Shown here one piece after another: positions 23,336 to 35,204 of a stretch of DNA of 64,000 nucleotides (the first letter of the stretch is position 1; each line of letters begins with the position of its first letter). The translations under genes were made by a program, and so were the position numbers. Origin of the DNA: Polytrichum commune (lineage: Eukaryota; Streptophyta; Polytrichopsida; Polytrichales; Polytrichaceae); assembly GCA_950295325.1 (NCBI GenBank), contig OX485809.1, forward strand, positions 28,644,001 through 28,708,000, in the 5' to 3' direction. Under the pieces are notes generated by a model that saw only the letters and a program-made list of their open reading frames with translations, was not told the DNA's origin and made no database searches.

Positions 23336-24713
23336 TGACATTGTCTTGGGCTTCCATATATAGTTAATCAAATTCACTATATTTGTTAATCGGAGACTTT
23401 GGAAAGTCTTAAAATAAATGCAAATGGTTTAATATTTGGTCCAATTTCTTATTATGATGACATGTATTTGTGCCAAATTGGTTAGTGCCGCCCATGTGAA
23501 TGGGTTTATTAAGTCACATTGAATATATATATATATATATATATTTGTGTTTTGAATGCCTTGTTCTTTATTTGAAAACCATGTCCTAAAGTAGTCTCAA
23601 AATCATGAAAAAGTCTCCAATTACCGAACATAGTATGTGAGGGTACTAAAGAGGTGTGAAATTTGAATGGCACTTAATAATGTCTAGTTCCCACTCCCGT
23701 AGCTTGAAAACCATGGTCCTCCAAGCCCTTGTCGTACAAGGGCTACTCTACACTAGAGCTTGAGGGTCCGTGACCATTGACATCATGAATTTGTCATTAG
23801 TCAAATTTTTGGATGAAAAATTGGAGATTGTCTCATTTCACTTTAAGGTACCCAACACCTTGAGGGCCTAAGGGATCAAGGGAAATTGAATGGAGGGTAA
23901 ACTTTAGATGGAGTTCTACATGGCAACAAAAGGATAATGTTGCCTCAGGATATTGCCTCAGGTGTTGGCTTAGAGGTAGACTATGAAGGGTTACAAAGTT
24001 GGGAATTGGATGTTGGGGGTTGCTAACCATATTGTTCCGCGCTTGACGTAATATCCAATTCCAACTAGATAAGCATTTTAGCTATGCATCCACAAGTTTT
24101 CATTGGATGTGAAACATGAATCATTGTAAGATAATTAGCAAATCCAAATGGTGTTTGTATCCATTTCCTTTATAATTTTGGAGCCCATATGATATTCTTA
24201 ATCTTTGTCAAAGAGAATGTTATTTTCCGCCACTAAATGAACATAAAGCCCCCCCCCTTATTATATTGATTGTTGAGCTTACACTAGTTAACATATATGA
24301 GAATGTGATTTAGTCTCTTTTGAACACATGTCTTTCTAGTGTCCATTCTTAGATCCACACCTAATCTCACACCACCCAAATATAAGTGTCCAATTAAGGA
24401 AAGTAATTGAGTGAAGCATGCACACCTTATGCCCCCTTCCCACATGACTTTAGCTAAGAATAAAAGTTGGTTCTAACAAACCGGCCTTCACACCATCGAC
24501 ATTATCTAGTGCCGAGCCTAGTTGGCAAATGATGTGGCATGGCTTAAAGTGGAGGTTTTAAGTGTCAAGCACCGACCCTCTCATTGGTACCTAAACATGA
24601 GGCAAGAATGTAGGACCTTTTAAAGTGTCGCCTCCCGCCCTTGTCATTGGTTGTTTTTTAGTCTTAACTATGATGACACGACCCAACATTCATTGCTTGG
24701 TTGATAAAACAAT
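23336..24713. other. Non-coding stretch with (AT)n and an R1 copy
   Basis: (AT)n lies at 23523-23544. R1 dispersed repeat sequence covers about 24085-24200, and the C9 run at 24249-24257 sits in text related to 1480-1560. No gene is supported. Confidence 0.5.
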
Positions 24714-26116
24714 AGGGGTTGTTACACCACTTTCTTCCCATTCTCGGAGAATGGAGAATGGGGACGTGGCACGCTCTCCTTGAATGGCGGAGGGCCCATT
24801 CTCGGATAATGGAGAATGGAGAAAACTTCTTGTGAGAAGGTTTTACTGTTTTTCACCTGGGGTCGCTTCTTTCACATGGGGTCGCTTCTTTTTGTTGCGG
24901 CGGGGCTATAGGGTCACTTTATACTTGGGGCCGGATTGAGGACCGGCCGGAACTCTCAAAATTTGGGCCAATAGGATCGCTCGATAACAACGCATCAATT
25001 AGCTAAAATGTGATAGCATTAGGCTAATAATACAACAATTAGGGTGCTAATCACACATTTAAGATAAAAATGAAACATTGAAGTATTTAATCAAGCACAT
25101 AGTATGGCTTAGGCTATAGGTTGGTTTAATAAGGCAACAATTAGTATAAATATGTTAGCAATAGGGTATAACACAACAATTAAGACGCTAATCATACATT
25201 TAAGATAAAAATGAAACATTTTAAGTTGTCAATCAATAATTTGGCGTACATTATTCAATGGGTTAGTCCACTAACACAATAATTAGCACAAATATGGTAG
25301 TTAGGCTAATAACACAACAATTAGGATGATAATCACACACTTAAGATAGAAATGAAATATTTAAGCATTTAATCAAGCATATGGTATGGCTTAGGCTATG
25401 GATTAGTCTAATAAGATAACAATAAGTGTAAATATGATAGCATTAGGCTAATAATACAACAATTAAGGTGCTAATTATGCACTTAAGACAAAAATGAAAC
25501 ATTTAATCCGTTAATCAAGAATATGGTGTGCCTTCTAAACCACGCCCATCGGTGGTCAATCCATTGAACATGGTAGATAAATTTATAAGAGCATTTTGAC
25601 GCTGGAATAGATTCAAAGGCCCCAATTTAGTCTAGTGGGACCCAATTTCGATTCGCTAACCACAACCCTATAGATGTCATCCCCCATAGTATTAAGTGTC
25701 ATGAAACTTAATTGTCGAGAACACCGGGCATTGACCACAGTAAGTTCTGTGAAACTTAACCCTCAAGACCATCGGGCCCTAAAATCAGGCCTCACCACTT
25801 TACATGTGACAAGGTTAGGCCCCAAAAAAGTTCATAAAGTGGGGCCGGATTGAGGGCTTAATCAGGCCGGTGCTCCGGGCGGCCCCAACCCGTGTATAAA
25901 GCCGCCCTTAGTTGATCGAACTTCAAATCCGAGCATGTGAATAGAGCACAAATTCTTACCACATGCAGGCGGCAATGGTAATTCTCATTCTCCATTCTCC
26001 ATTCTCCACAGGCCACAGAGGGGTGTCACACCTTTCTCCATGGAGAAGCTATTCTATTGGCTCCTCTTTTTCCTCATTCTCCATTCTCCATTCTCCGAGG
26101 AGGTGTGACAACCCCT
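24714..26116. mobile_element. 1.4-kb terminal-inverted-repeat DNA element
   Basis: The ends AGGGGTTGTTACACC (24714) and GGTGTGACAACCCCT (ending 26116) are inverse copies with one mismatch. They are flanked by AAT on both sides; a TA duplication with GGGG termini is the alternative reading. Both sub-terminal zones carry GAGAATGGAGAATGG or its inverse (24740-24830 and 25985-26100). There is no coding capacity. The interior holds a 141-bp tandem array and two copies of GGGGCCGGATTGAG (about 24929 and 25846). It is non-autonomous; the superfamily is unclear. Confidence 0.7.
24990..25540 (+). repeat. 141-bp tandem array, about four units
   Basis: The phrase AGGCTAATAATACAACAATT or its variants starts at 25021, 25163, 25303 and 25445, a 140-142-bp period. 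Units also share TTAAGATAAAAATGAAACAT. They have diverged more than the 82-bp array at 11903. Confidence 0.85.
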
Positions 26117-26239
26117 AATGAACATGTGTGAAAGCTACTCAACTAAGGGCTTGGCTGCACTTGGAACGGGTGCGGTAACCGGCCTTAAGGCAGCTCCGGC
26201 ATCCGTATCCGGTGGGTCCATGCCGGATAGCCTGTAGGT

Positions 26240-27115
26240 GTGTCGGGGATTGTCGGGGCCATGTTCCTCCCAGAAAACGGAGCGAAGCACCAAAACATGA
26301 TGATTTTCAACCGATCCTCTCAGGCAACGTTAGAGGTGAGCTTGGATGAGAACGCGCACTTCGGTGGACATAATTTGTTGTTGAGTCTTCAAGTGACAGG
26401 GTTTGCAGTTTTGTCCTTAGCTTGCTTCTTTAGCTTCGGTTCTCCCCGCACACTGTGAGGACCCAAATTTATCTCGTGAGTGGGCCGTTGCTTTCGATGT
26501 TTTGGGGGTGTTGGTGGTATCATGCAGTTTTGATGACTGCTTCTTGATATTAGGGTTTCCGGCTTCTTACACTACTGCTCAAACGTATAGTTTTGGGGAG
26601 TTTGGTGTTTGCATTTGCTGGCAATCTTTCGTCCTTGGCTCTGAAACTGTTGTGAACTTCACAATCGGGAAAGCTTATGGCCCCGTGTTGGCAGGAGTTC
26701 ACCTGCAGAGGTGAGATTTCTCGTTGTGTTGGTTCTGTGGTCGAATACTGTTGTGGGTTTTTTATTTCCCTGAAGGCTGTGGTGTCACTTTCTGTTTCTG
26801 CTTCGCAATCGGTCAATCTTGTGGCAAAGTTAGAGCTCCCCTCTCCCCTCCCTTTACACTAGAGCTCAGCCTGCCACTAACTCGACGCAGGTATCCTTTC
26901 GGAGATCAGCTGAAAGCATCTTTAGATGATCTTCCACCGAAAGTAGACATGATGCTTTCTGAATCAGATGATGGTAAAGACCAGTGTATTCTCACGCTTA
27001 GGCGGGCCTCCGCATCACGTCTGTCAACCAAGAAATTTCATGTGGCCGAATTGGTCAGTTCTCAAACCGGATTCATTTGCAATTTGAATGGTCGGAGTAT
27101 GCAAGAATAACGCTG
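26240..27115 (+). other. Gene-like segment, possible captured host exon
   Basis: This stretch is richer in G and C than its surroundings and has plant-like splice signals. A CTAAC branch-point-like motif sits just before an AG at 26889-26890, followed by an open segment to 27108 reading 'YPFGDQLKASLDDLPPKVDM' and ending in TAA. I do not recognise the protein. Lying between the left terminus and the trihelix gene, it could be a host exon captured by the element, or part of a trihelix 5' leader. Confidence is low. Confidence 0.25.
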
Positions 27116-29125
27116 CTGAAGGAGTCTTCAACATTAAGGTCATAAGTCATTTGATATCCCCCCGCATACATATGAAGATGTGAATAAGTGCAAATTGATG
27201 ACAAGACTAAATTTGATACTTTTGAGTGCTCAATAGTGAACCACAACAACAACCATACCGCAAGAAAAAAACAAATGCAATGCCAGCAATGACTTGTACA
27301 TCTTTGACACAGAATAATGAAAGCCAATGCTATCAGGTTCTAGTCTAACCACGATAATGCTTATTCATTGTCACCTTCTAGCTCATGTCACATTGATCGA
27401 TTCTCTGCCATTGTTACAATAAGGGCTGAGTCAATGGCGAGGTCAATGGGGGAAGTCACACTATTAAATTGTGACCTCTCAAAGGAAATGTCCAACAGAA
27501 GGACAAGAGACCTAGATAAAGGATTAGTTTCCTGATAAGTTGAGGTTATGAACATGAGACAGATATATGAATGGGACACACACCTATGCTGACTTGAAAC
27601 TTGCAATTACTTGTTGAGGCTCTGATTGACCGATTATGCCCAAAAATCTGCTTCCCACAGTGGGAGGCTCATTATTCTTCTTTGTTCTTTGTGCCCTGGA
27701 GATACCAAGAATTCTGTAATTTTTTACACTCTGGGCCAGTGTCAATGTTTATTGTGCAGATATTTTTGGAAACTCTGCTTCTATTCGAGAATTTGGCTGC
27801 ACAACGTCTTCCGTCTTGGTCTTTTGAAACCTCGGGAGCAAATTGTTCTAGTGAGCAAACTGGTGCTTCCTTGTTCTTGGGAAGCAAGTTGTCGGAGTTG
27901 TTGTATGTTTAGAAGGCCATAAGTAGACAACAATTCAGCCCTCTTGTGTGGGAGCAAGTTTTTGCGAGCCTAATAAGTCAGCATATGCATTGTCAAGAAT
28001 GACACATCGCACGCAGTGTTTGTTCACACCTAGCCTTGAATCCAAAAGAAACTGCGAGCATTCATTGGTCCCCCAACTTGCATCACTATATGTGTTTATT
28101 GAACGTACATGGCCATGCCTTTCATGGTTCTTGGACCATCTATAGATGATTTTCCTTTTTCCTGACATGTTCGCACCTTGACTTTGGCGTGAAATCAAAT
28201 TGTTCCTTTTCCATGTGTGTTAATAGGGTTCTTTGTTAAGCGATGGATGACATCGTGGATTTGAGCGAGAGCTCACAATGTCCATCTACTCAAGTGCCCA
28301 TTGACGTGAATTTTGGCTTTAGGTCGGAGTTTCTGGACAACCAAACATTGGCTTCCTCTATGCCAACCGCTACAAAACGAGGTGAATCAAATACTGCACA
28401 ATCATTGTCGGTTCCATCGGTATCACAAGCTGCACTTCCCCACAAGGTTTGAGGGCCCAACTGGACTGAGGCGGAGATGCTTGTCCTCATTGGCCAAAAA
28501 CATATAGAATGGGACGGGAGGCACAATTCCAATCATCCTTCTCTTGCCAAATTTGTATATGGAACCACGGCATGGAAAATGGTCTTGGCGAGATGCATGA
28601 GTGTGGTGGGTTTCGGGGTTAGGAATGCCGACCAAATAACCAACAAGTGGGATGGCTTGATCAAGGACTACAAAATAATCAAAGAGTACATAGAAGGGAC
28701 ATGTTCCGCCAATTGGTGGGGGATGAGTAGGGATGAGGAGAAAAAATTGTCCAAAACTAGAAAAATGTCATTGGAGTTTAGTGAGTCTATGTACATAGAA
28801 ATGGAAGGCTTTGTTGGGAAGAGACAAATTTTGGACCATACAACGGATGTGGTGGACTCCAATAGGTTGACTCCGCCGGTTGCAAGGCATTTTGGTCACT
28901 CCCCTCCTACTCCACATGTTCCTTATGTTGGAATGGAAAGCCCTGCGACTAGTGCCGCGACTGCACCCGAGTTTCCAACGGAGAGAACGCCCAAAGACAA
29001 TATACATGGCTCAACATGCCGAAAGTGGAAAGCCGTGGGCACTGACAACTTGGTGGACTTTCTCAAAAATTTCATTTACGAGTACCTTGCACATACAGAG
29101 ACACAAGACAAAGACAAACGCGTTT

Positions 29126-31255
29126 CACTAGTAGAAATTATGCGTCCGGATCAACAAAAAATCAACAAAAAGGCGTTGGTCGCGGTTGTTACTTAGGACG
29201 CGTTGACCTGGACATGATGTAACACAGTTTTGTTGATTTTTTCTGTTGATTTGGTCACAAACTTTTTTTAAAAAAACTTTTTTAATTTATATATATATAT
29301 ATTGCTCAGACGTCATTTAATTTAATTATATATATATATATATATATATCATTAAAAATTATACGTGGATGCTTGGTAGGTCCGCACCTTCTAACCCCTT
29401 CCAAGTAACCCTCAACCTATACACCACCTTCAAGGATAAATTACCCATCACTCACCTAGGTGGTAAGGCCAAGGGTGGCGGCCAAGGGGTTCGAACCTTG
29501 CACCTAGTGACACCCACACATGTGCCTTCACCACTACGTCATCACATCACATATGACATACATGGAGTGCTTCAAACCTTTCTAGACTAAGGCCACTATT
29601 TTCTCTCTACTACCTACTTGATGTATATATTTATTGTAAATATATACTGTAAATATTGGGAATTGATATTTCTACATCTTTTTTAGCTAGATTCACATAT
29701 TTTTGCCGGTTCGGTTGTTATGTCACTGAGGCGCTATATATGAGATTCTTCGTGGTGCATCTGGACCGTTGATCCACCAAGGGCCTCAATGATCCTAGGT
29801 GGCGGTGGGATGGGGGGCGGGGGTGGTGCTTGCCACCAAGGCGGGGTGGGGCCGTGGGCCTCATGTCTTTTTTGGGAAGGCCGGATTTAGGGTGGTATCG
29901 GGCCTAGTGGCTAGGTGGGCCCAGTGGCTAGGCCTACTTATTATATAACTAGTTGGTTACCTTTACTCTACTTACTAAATGACTAGTTGGTTACCTTTAT
30001 TCTACTTACTAAATGACTAGTTGGTTATCCTTCCTCTACTTACTAAATGACTAGTTGGTTACCCTTCTTCTACTTACTAAATAACTAGTTGGTCATTTTT
30101 ACTCTACTTACTAAATAACTAGTTGGTCACTTTTACTCTACTTACTAAATAACTAGATGGTTACCCTTACTTGGTATTTTGATAGACTATCATATTACAA
30201 CCATTGCAAAGAAGAAGACTATCCACAATCATATAGCATAGAATTACAACATAATAGTACTGTCATTAGAGGTATTACATTTCCGGATGAAAATATTCGA
30301 TTTGCTTGACAATAGCGATGATACATAAATTATGTAATATCATGTCATACCTATTTGTTTCATATCATACCATAAGTAGGCTAGTTTGAAAATTAACCAT
30401 TTAAGACCCATCTACATTAAGAGTAAGGCTAACCAACTAGTTATTTAGTAAGTAGAATAAGGCTAACCAACTAGTCATTTAGTAAGTAGAGTAAGGCTAA
30501 CCAACTAGTCATTTAGTAAGTAGAGTAAGGCTAACCAACTAGTTATTTAGTAAGTAGAGTAAGGCTAACCAACTAGTTATATAATAAGTAGGCCTAGCCA
30601 CTGGGCCCGTCTAGCCACTAGGCCCGATGCCACCCTAAATCCGGCCTCCCAAAAAAGACATGAGGCCCATGGCCCCACCCCGCCTTGGTGGTAAGCACCA
30701 CCCCCGCCCCCCACCGCCACCTAGGATCATTTTGGATGCACCATGAAGAATCTCATATATAGCGCCTCAGTGATACGGCAACCGAACCGGCAAAAATGTG
30801 TGAATCTAGCCAAAAAGGTGTGGAAATATCAATCCCCTAAATATTTACTGTATATATTTATAGTAAATATTTACTAAATATTTATTGTATATATTTACAT
30901 TAAATATTTACTATATATAATATATTGCCTTTCTTTACTATATATTTACTGTATATATTTATTGTATATATTTACAGTAAATATTTATTTTTTTATAAAT
31001 ATTTATTTACTATATATATTTATAATAAATATTTAATATAAATATTCTAGAATATTTCTAAAAGATTCTAAAAGATTCCACATTTACTGAAATTTTGTTG
31101 ATTTGGTCATTGTACTATTCAGATCAACAAAAAAGTAGGCAGCAAACTGTTGATTTCTACAAAAATTCAAAAATCAGTGAAATCGGTCATTGCAGTGCCG
31201 GATCAACATAGATCTGTTGATTTTTTGTTGATTTGGTCATGATTTTCTAGTAGTG
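29126..31255. mobile_element. Non-autonomous CACTA-type element inside the trihelix gene
   Basis: The left end is CACTAGTAGAAA and the right end is its near-inverse TTTTCTAGTAGTG. Both are flanked by TTT (29123-29125 and 31256-31258), the 3-bp duplication expected of CACTA (En/Spm) elements. Sub-terminal zones repeat GTTGATTTGGTCA or its inverse. No transposase is present. The interior is dominated by a long inverted repeat (29620-30870). Deleting the element and one TTT copy rejoins the trihelix frame exactly. Confidence 0.85.
29620..30870. repeat. Long inverted repeat with 34-bp tandem units in both arms
   Basis: The left arm (about 29620-30165) and right arm (about 30425-30870) are inverse copies over about 450 bp or more, including TTTTTGCCGGTTCGG with its inverse and the GGCCTAG.. 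blocks. Near the loop each arm carries tandem 34-bp units with ACTAGTTGG: starts at 29948, 29982, 30016, 30050, 30084, 30118 and 30152 on the left. CCAACTAG starts at 30433, 30467, 30501, 30535 and 30569 on the right. The outer right flank is rich in TAAATATTTACTGTATATAT units (30830-31050). A transcript would fold into a very long hairpin. Confidence 0.85.
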
Positions 31256-31474
31256 TTTGGAGGAGTGAAGTGTTGGTATTGGATACGGCACGTGAAGGAA
31301 GAATTATACAAAAAGAAGTACAAGTTGTGAGCATAGATCAAAAAATTTATGAATTGAAGGTGGAGAGGACAAAAAAATTGGGAAATTTAACTAACAGTTT
31401 GTTGATGTTGGCGTCGTTTATGGATGTTGTTACAAGGTTTTGTACTCCACCATCCTCCTTTGAATTTTAGCTTA

Positions 31475-33204
31475 TTCTTAAGGTCTTGGTCTTCTTGGAT
31501 GTCTTGCTATATAGTTGGCATTTTGGATACGTACTAGATAATCTAGAAAATACTCATTTGCCATCTTTCCTTCTAGCAAGGTTTTTTCTTCATTCATAAG
31601 GTCCATTGGTCTTGGGGATTGAAAGACATTTTCTTCGTATCTTTGTAGCAAGTTATTGTCGTCCATTGGCGGAAGATGATAATCTTCCAAAATTTGATCC
31701 AATGTCCGGTCATTGCTAGTAAGTAGTATGTTGTATAAGACACAATAACAATGAACAACCGTATGTAGAAAATCGAGTTTTAAGAAGGATTTCGTTCCAA
31801 TCTCTTTGAATCTTGCTTTAAGTATGTCAAATGTTCGTTTGACGTTCGTTCACTTAGTTGAGTGTTTTTGATTGAACCAAACCTTTTTTTTAAAGAGACA
31901 ATCCCATAGGTCTCATCTTGTATGACGTAATACACCAACTCAAAAGAGGGTATCCACGGTCCGCCACAATGTATGAAAGACTTGAAAAACCTACCGGCCA
32001 AATTAATGGATCATCATAAAACCTACTCATAATTCCCTCTTTTATTTTTTGGTATAATTCTGTGGTTCAAAGTGTATGATATCATATAAGGATCCTGGCG
32101 GTCCAGTGTTAATAGATATAAAATAACATTTGCTATCTACAACACCTTGTGGTAGAATAAAAAATTATTTGTGTTGGTTGCGGTGATCAGCTACCACAAT
32201 GGTATTTGATGGCGCCGCAATATAAATATGTGAGTCGTCTATAACACCAATACAATTTGGCATCCACTGCTTGGCTTGGAACGCAGACGTGATTTTAGCC
32301 AACCTTCAGCTTACCGACCAAGCAATGAGATGTCCAAAATTATTGCTTATGACTGAGCACATTTGTCGAATAATCTTATGTACGGTATATTTGTCTAATG
32401 TTGTTTATTCTGCAACCAGATATATAGAGACACCATGCATAAGCTTGAAAAGCGTGACTACCATTTTTTTCTCCACTCCAATTGATTGTCTTTAATGTAT
32501 ATGTTGTCCTTGTATGAACAGTCGAAGGTTATGTACCAATATGTTAAAAGTCTTCTTCCTCATTCGCAAGATGTCATAAAATATATCCGAGGTTTAGATG
32601 TTGAAAAATAATTCTTTAAACCGTCATGTGGATCTAGGTTAAACATACCATTTAGCATCCACATTACTATTATGTCAAACAAGAAAGTCAAAAAAATTTG
32701 CTTCTCATGTAGGTGTTCTAATGGATCCTCCTCGGACTCATGTCTTTCCAATGTTTTATGCATTGGGCCAAAACCATCGTAATCAACCTTACTTTTCAAA
32801 AAAATTCTATATGCAATATGAGCTTCATTTGTCTCCGTTAATGTAATGTATATGTGTATCATAATTACAAACATGTCGATCATTGTTATCACAATGAGAA
32901 TGACGGAGACAATATCTAATGTGGACATTGACCTTTGATGCAGTGCGAGATGTAGGGGAATGTTGGTGGGTCCGCCGCAACGGAACAATGGTGGAATACA
33001 TGGAATCGTTGGTGGTGATTGAGGTGAAAATCGTGTGCCGACAAAAAACTCCCCTTGAAGGACAAAAAGTGTCGGCATTGAAAGTGGAGTTGGGACCTCG
33101 AGCTCATAAGGAAAAAAATCAAGAGGTGGAAAATACACAGAGAAAAAATCTAGTTCGGAGTCGGATTGAACTATCTCTTCTTCACGTGATTCTGCAACCT
33201 TCAA
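31475..33204 (-). pseudogene. PIF/Harbinger DDE transposase, decayed
   Basis: Read on the minus strand from 33204, the N-terminal open piece runs to 32560 and ends near 'DPHDGLKNYFSTSKP'. The frame then shifts into segments resembling 'VEKKMVVTLFKLMHG' (near 32450). 'NCIGVIDDSHIYIAAP' (32215-32262) follows and contains the first catalytic Asp, then 'VVADHRNQHK' and 'GPPGSLYDIIHFEPQ' (near 32060-32110). The C-terminus has 'TFDILKARFKEIGTKSFL' and 'VVHCYCVLYNILL' (31730-31840), and the last piece is 31478-31702. The order matches DDE_Tnp_4 transposases. Where relatives have V-E-R-A-F before the 'LKARF' helix, this copy reads V-K-R-T-F, so a catalytic glutamate appears changed. Multiple frameshifts make it inactive. 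It lies tail to tail with the trihelix gene. Confidence 0.8.
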
Positions 33205-34514
33205 TTACAAAAAATATGATTAAGGTTACATATCAATGTATATTGGAGCAATGTACGTAACATTATGCACAAAATATGAATTACTGTCATAGTGTTGGCA
33301 TTTTGATTTTGAATAGCTTTCAACAGACACGGAAATGGACTTTAATGTGACGCCAAATCATAGTTAGAAATGAAAGTCATCTTAAATGTCATTGGAAGTG
33401 GTATGTGAACTTCAACATTGTTTTATGTTTTCATGTGAGCTCCTACATGGATCTCAATGTCAATTTAAGTTGTGAAGTTGTTAGGTGATTTAAGACCAAA
33501 ACCAAATTGTTTCACAATCAATTTAGAAGTCATGCCAAATGGCATTCGAATTGAATGTGAAGATGTTTATATATTATAATTATATGCATGAAAAACAATG
33601 TGTTTCTCACGTTGCCGACAAAGACGAAAGAAAAGTAAAAGTAAAGCAAGACAACCGTGAAACTGTGGAATTTAGAAAAAAAAAACCTATAACTACGTGC
33701 ACTTGTGGATGAAGTTCTCAAAATTCCAAATCAACCTCGGCCAACCTCTTCCTAACGACATCAAAAGGGTTGGACATCGCAATGAGGTTATCGCGCCGTG
33801 GCAAACTATCAAAGCCAGCATCACCGTCATGGACCATGAACAAAAGCGAGCGGCCCAACTCATGCGACTCCAAATCTTATTCAGAGTCGAACCGAAGCAT
33901 GAGAGCTCGGAGATTGGTGCAATCTTCTTGCAACTCCCACTTGTACATCTCCACAAGAGAAAGAAGTTGCATGCATGTGATATAGATCACATGATGGGAA
34001 GGAAGAAGCAACCGAACATGACAGCGCCATACAAGTTGCCATGTGCAAACACAACCATTGCGGAAACCTCAAAAAACAACACACAACATCCATGCACATA
34101 AACTTCCAACGAAATAAAATAATAAATAAATTTGGATTGACGAAATTCGGTCTCATGTCGCAATGAGTGTGAATAGTGAGCATAGCAAAACATCTTGTAC
34201 CCTTGCCAATAATCCTCCACCCTACACACATATTTCCGGAAGTTGATGAACCAAACATTCATACATGTGAGCATGATGAAGCACTTCCAAAGCACGCTAC
34301 CAACGACCGAGTGATTCCGGATACAAAAATGGCGAACCAACCCATGGTATGCCAGCCATTAGCTTCGAGAGGTGGATTGACCAAGACGAGGTGGATTGAC
34401 TTGCGAACATGGGTGGGACTTGAAACTCCATGTGAACTTATTGATGGATAGAGTAACCGCAATTCAAAGATATGCAAAGTAGAAAGGCATTTGAATAAGG
34501 CAGATGGGTCTTTA
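33205..34514. other. Flanking DNA of the transposase, no gene confirmed
   Basis: Open frames on both strands at 33690-34450 overlap each other without family motifs. The minus-strand reading near 33740-33830 ('FDSLPRRDNLIAMSNPFD') looks somewhat protein-like but is not recognised. Confidence 0.4.
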
Positions 34515-34600
34515 ATGGATATGTTTTCCTAATAGCCCACTCCTCACAGGATATGAAACACACAATTAGTACGAGATGGTTAACTAATCCAAAGCACATT
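34515..34600 (+). repeat. Dispersed repeat R1, copy 3
   Basis: AGGATATGAAACACACAATT and AGTACGAGATGGTTAACTAA match copies at 925, 24085 and 36265. Confidence 0.6.
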
Positions 34601-35065
34601 GCCTCATGTTTGAAGTTGCATCGTGATTATTTAGACCTACAATGGTCTCAATACTATTTGATCTCTCTGAGGGCAAATATCATTCTTGGTTTGAAAAAGA
34701 AATGACAACAAATGGCAAAAACTCCATCAAAATGACTACATTACATTTTTGAGTGTCGTCTTTGTGAGGGAGCAACTAGAAGACGATATTGATCACATTG
34801 TGTTAGTGTTGTAATAATGCTCAAAACGGGGTACGAGTTCTCCTTCAGTGGTGGACTGTGATGAATTCAGAGCTGCAAAAATTTGAAGATTGCTTAAATT
34901 TTTTGTTCGAGAGGGAGGCAAGATCTGAATTTTCCTGTAGTCAGGACACATCCATCTCCTCGAACTGGAATAGTGAGCGAGTGCTCAAAGCTGGGACAGA
35001 TGTGTTGTAGAAAACCGGCAAACAAAAATGTGTGTTTTTTTTTTCCCCATTCAATGGAAACTGTA

Positions 35066-35130
35066 ATTCCCACCTCTAAATTGTGTAACCTTGAATCTAG
35101 TCAAAGCAGTTCCGAACAAGGGACCAGAGT
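35066..35130 (+). repeat. Left copy of a 50-60-bp direct repeat
   Basis: TTCCCACCTCTAAATTGTGT through AACCTTGAATCTAGTCAAA to AGTTCCGAACAAGGGACCA recurs at 36169-36240 and brackets the tandem array at 35205-36090. Confidence 0.85.
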
Positions 35131-35204
35131 CTCTCTGAGCACTGAACCATCTACAGGGATTGCATAAATCCAAAATTACTGAAATAACATCCTCACATGT
35201 CACC

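Larger units (their letters stand above)
28243..31470 (+). pseudogene. Trihelix (Myb/SANT-like) partner of PIF/Harbinger, interrupted
   Basis: The ATG at 28243 opens a serine-rich N-terminus. A TGA at 28450-28452 interrupts it, immediately before 'GPNWTEAEMLVLIGQ'; a CGA-to-TGA change is the simplest cause. The trihelix domain follows with its spaced tryptophans: 'NWT' near 28462, 'AWKMVLARC' near 28570 and 'NKWDGLIKDYK' near 28643. A proline/threonine-rich linker and 'LVDFLKNFIYEYLAH' come next. At 29125 the frame runs into a 2130-bp CACTA-type element; beyond it, from 31259, the same frame resumes with 'REGRIIQKEVQVVSIDQKIY' and stops at 31468-31470. Proteins of this kind bind DNA and help a PIF/Harbinger transposase reach the nucleus and element ends. 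It ends only a few bases from the convergent transposase stop. The start and premature stop are seen directly; the partner role follows from the family. Confidence 0.8.

Noticed and set aside
27590-28145. Several overlapping 65-100-codon frames
   Set aside because: All short, on both strands, no motif; the scrap at 27628-27652 is a piece of the AACCGGTT repeat family.
33690-34450. Overlapping open frames on both strands
   Set aside because: No recognisable domain and mutual overlap; at most flanking transposon DNA.
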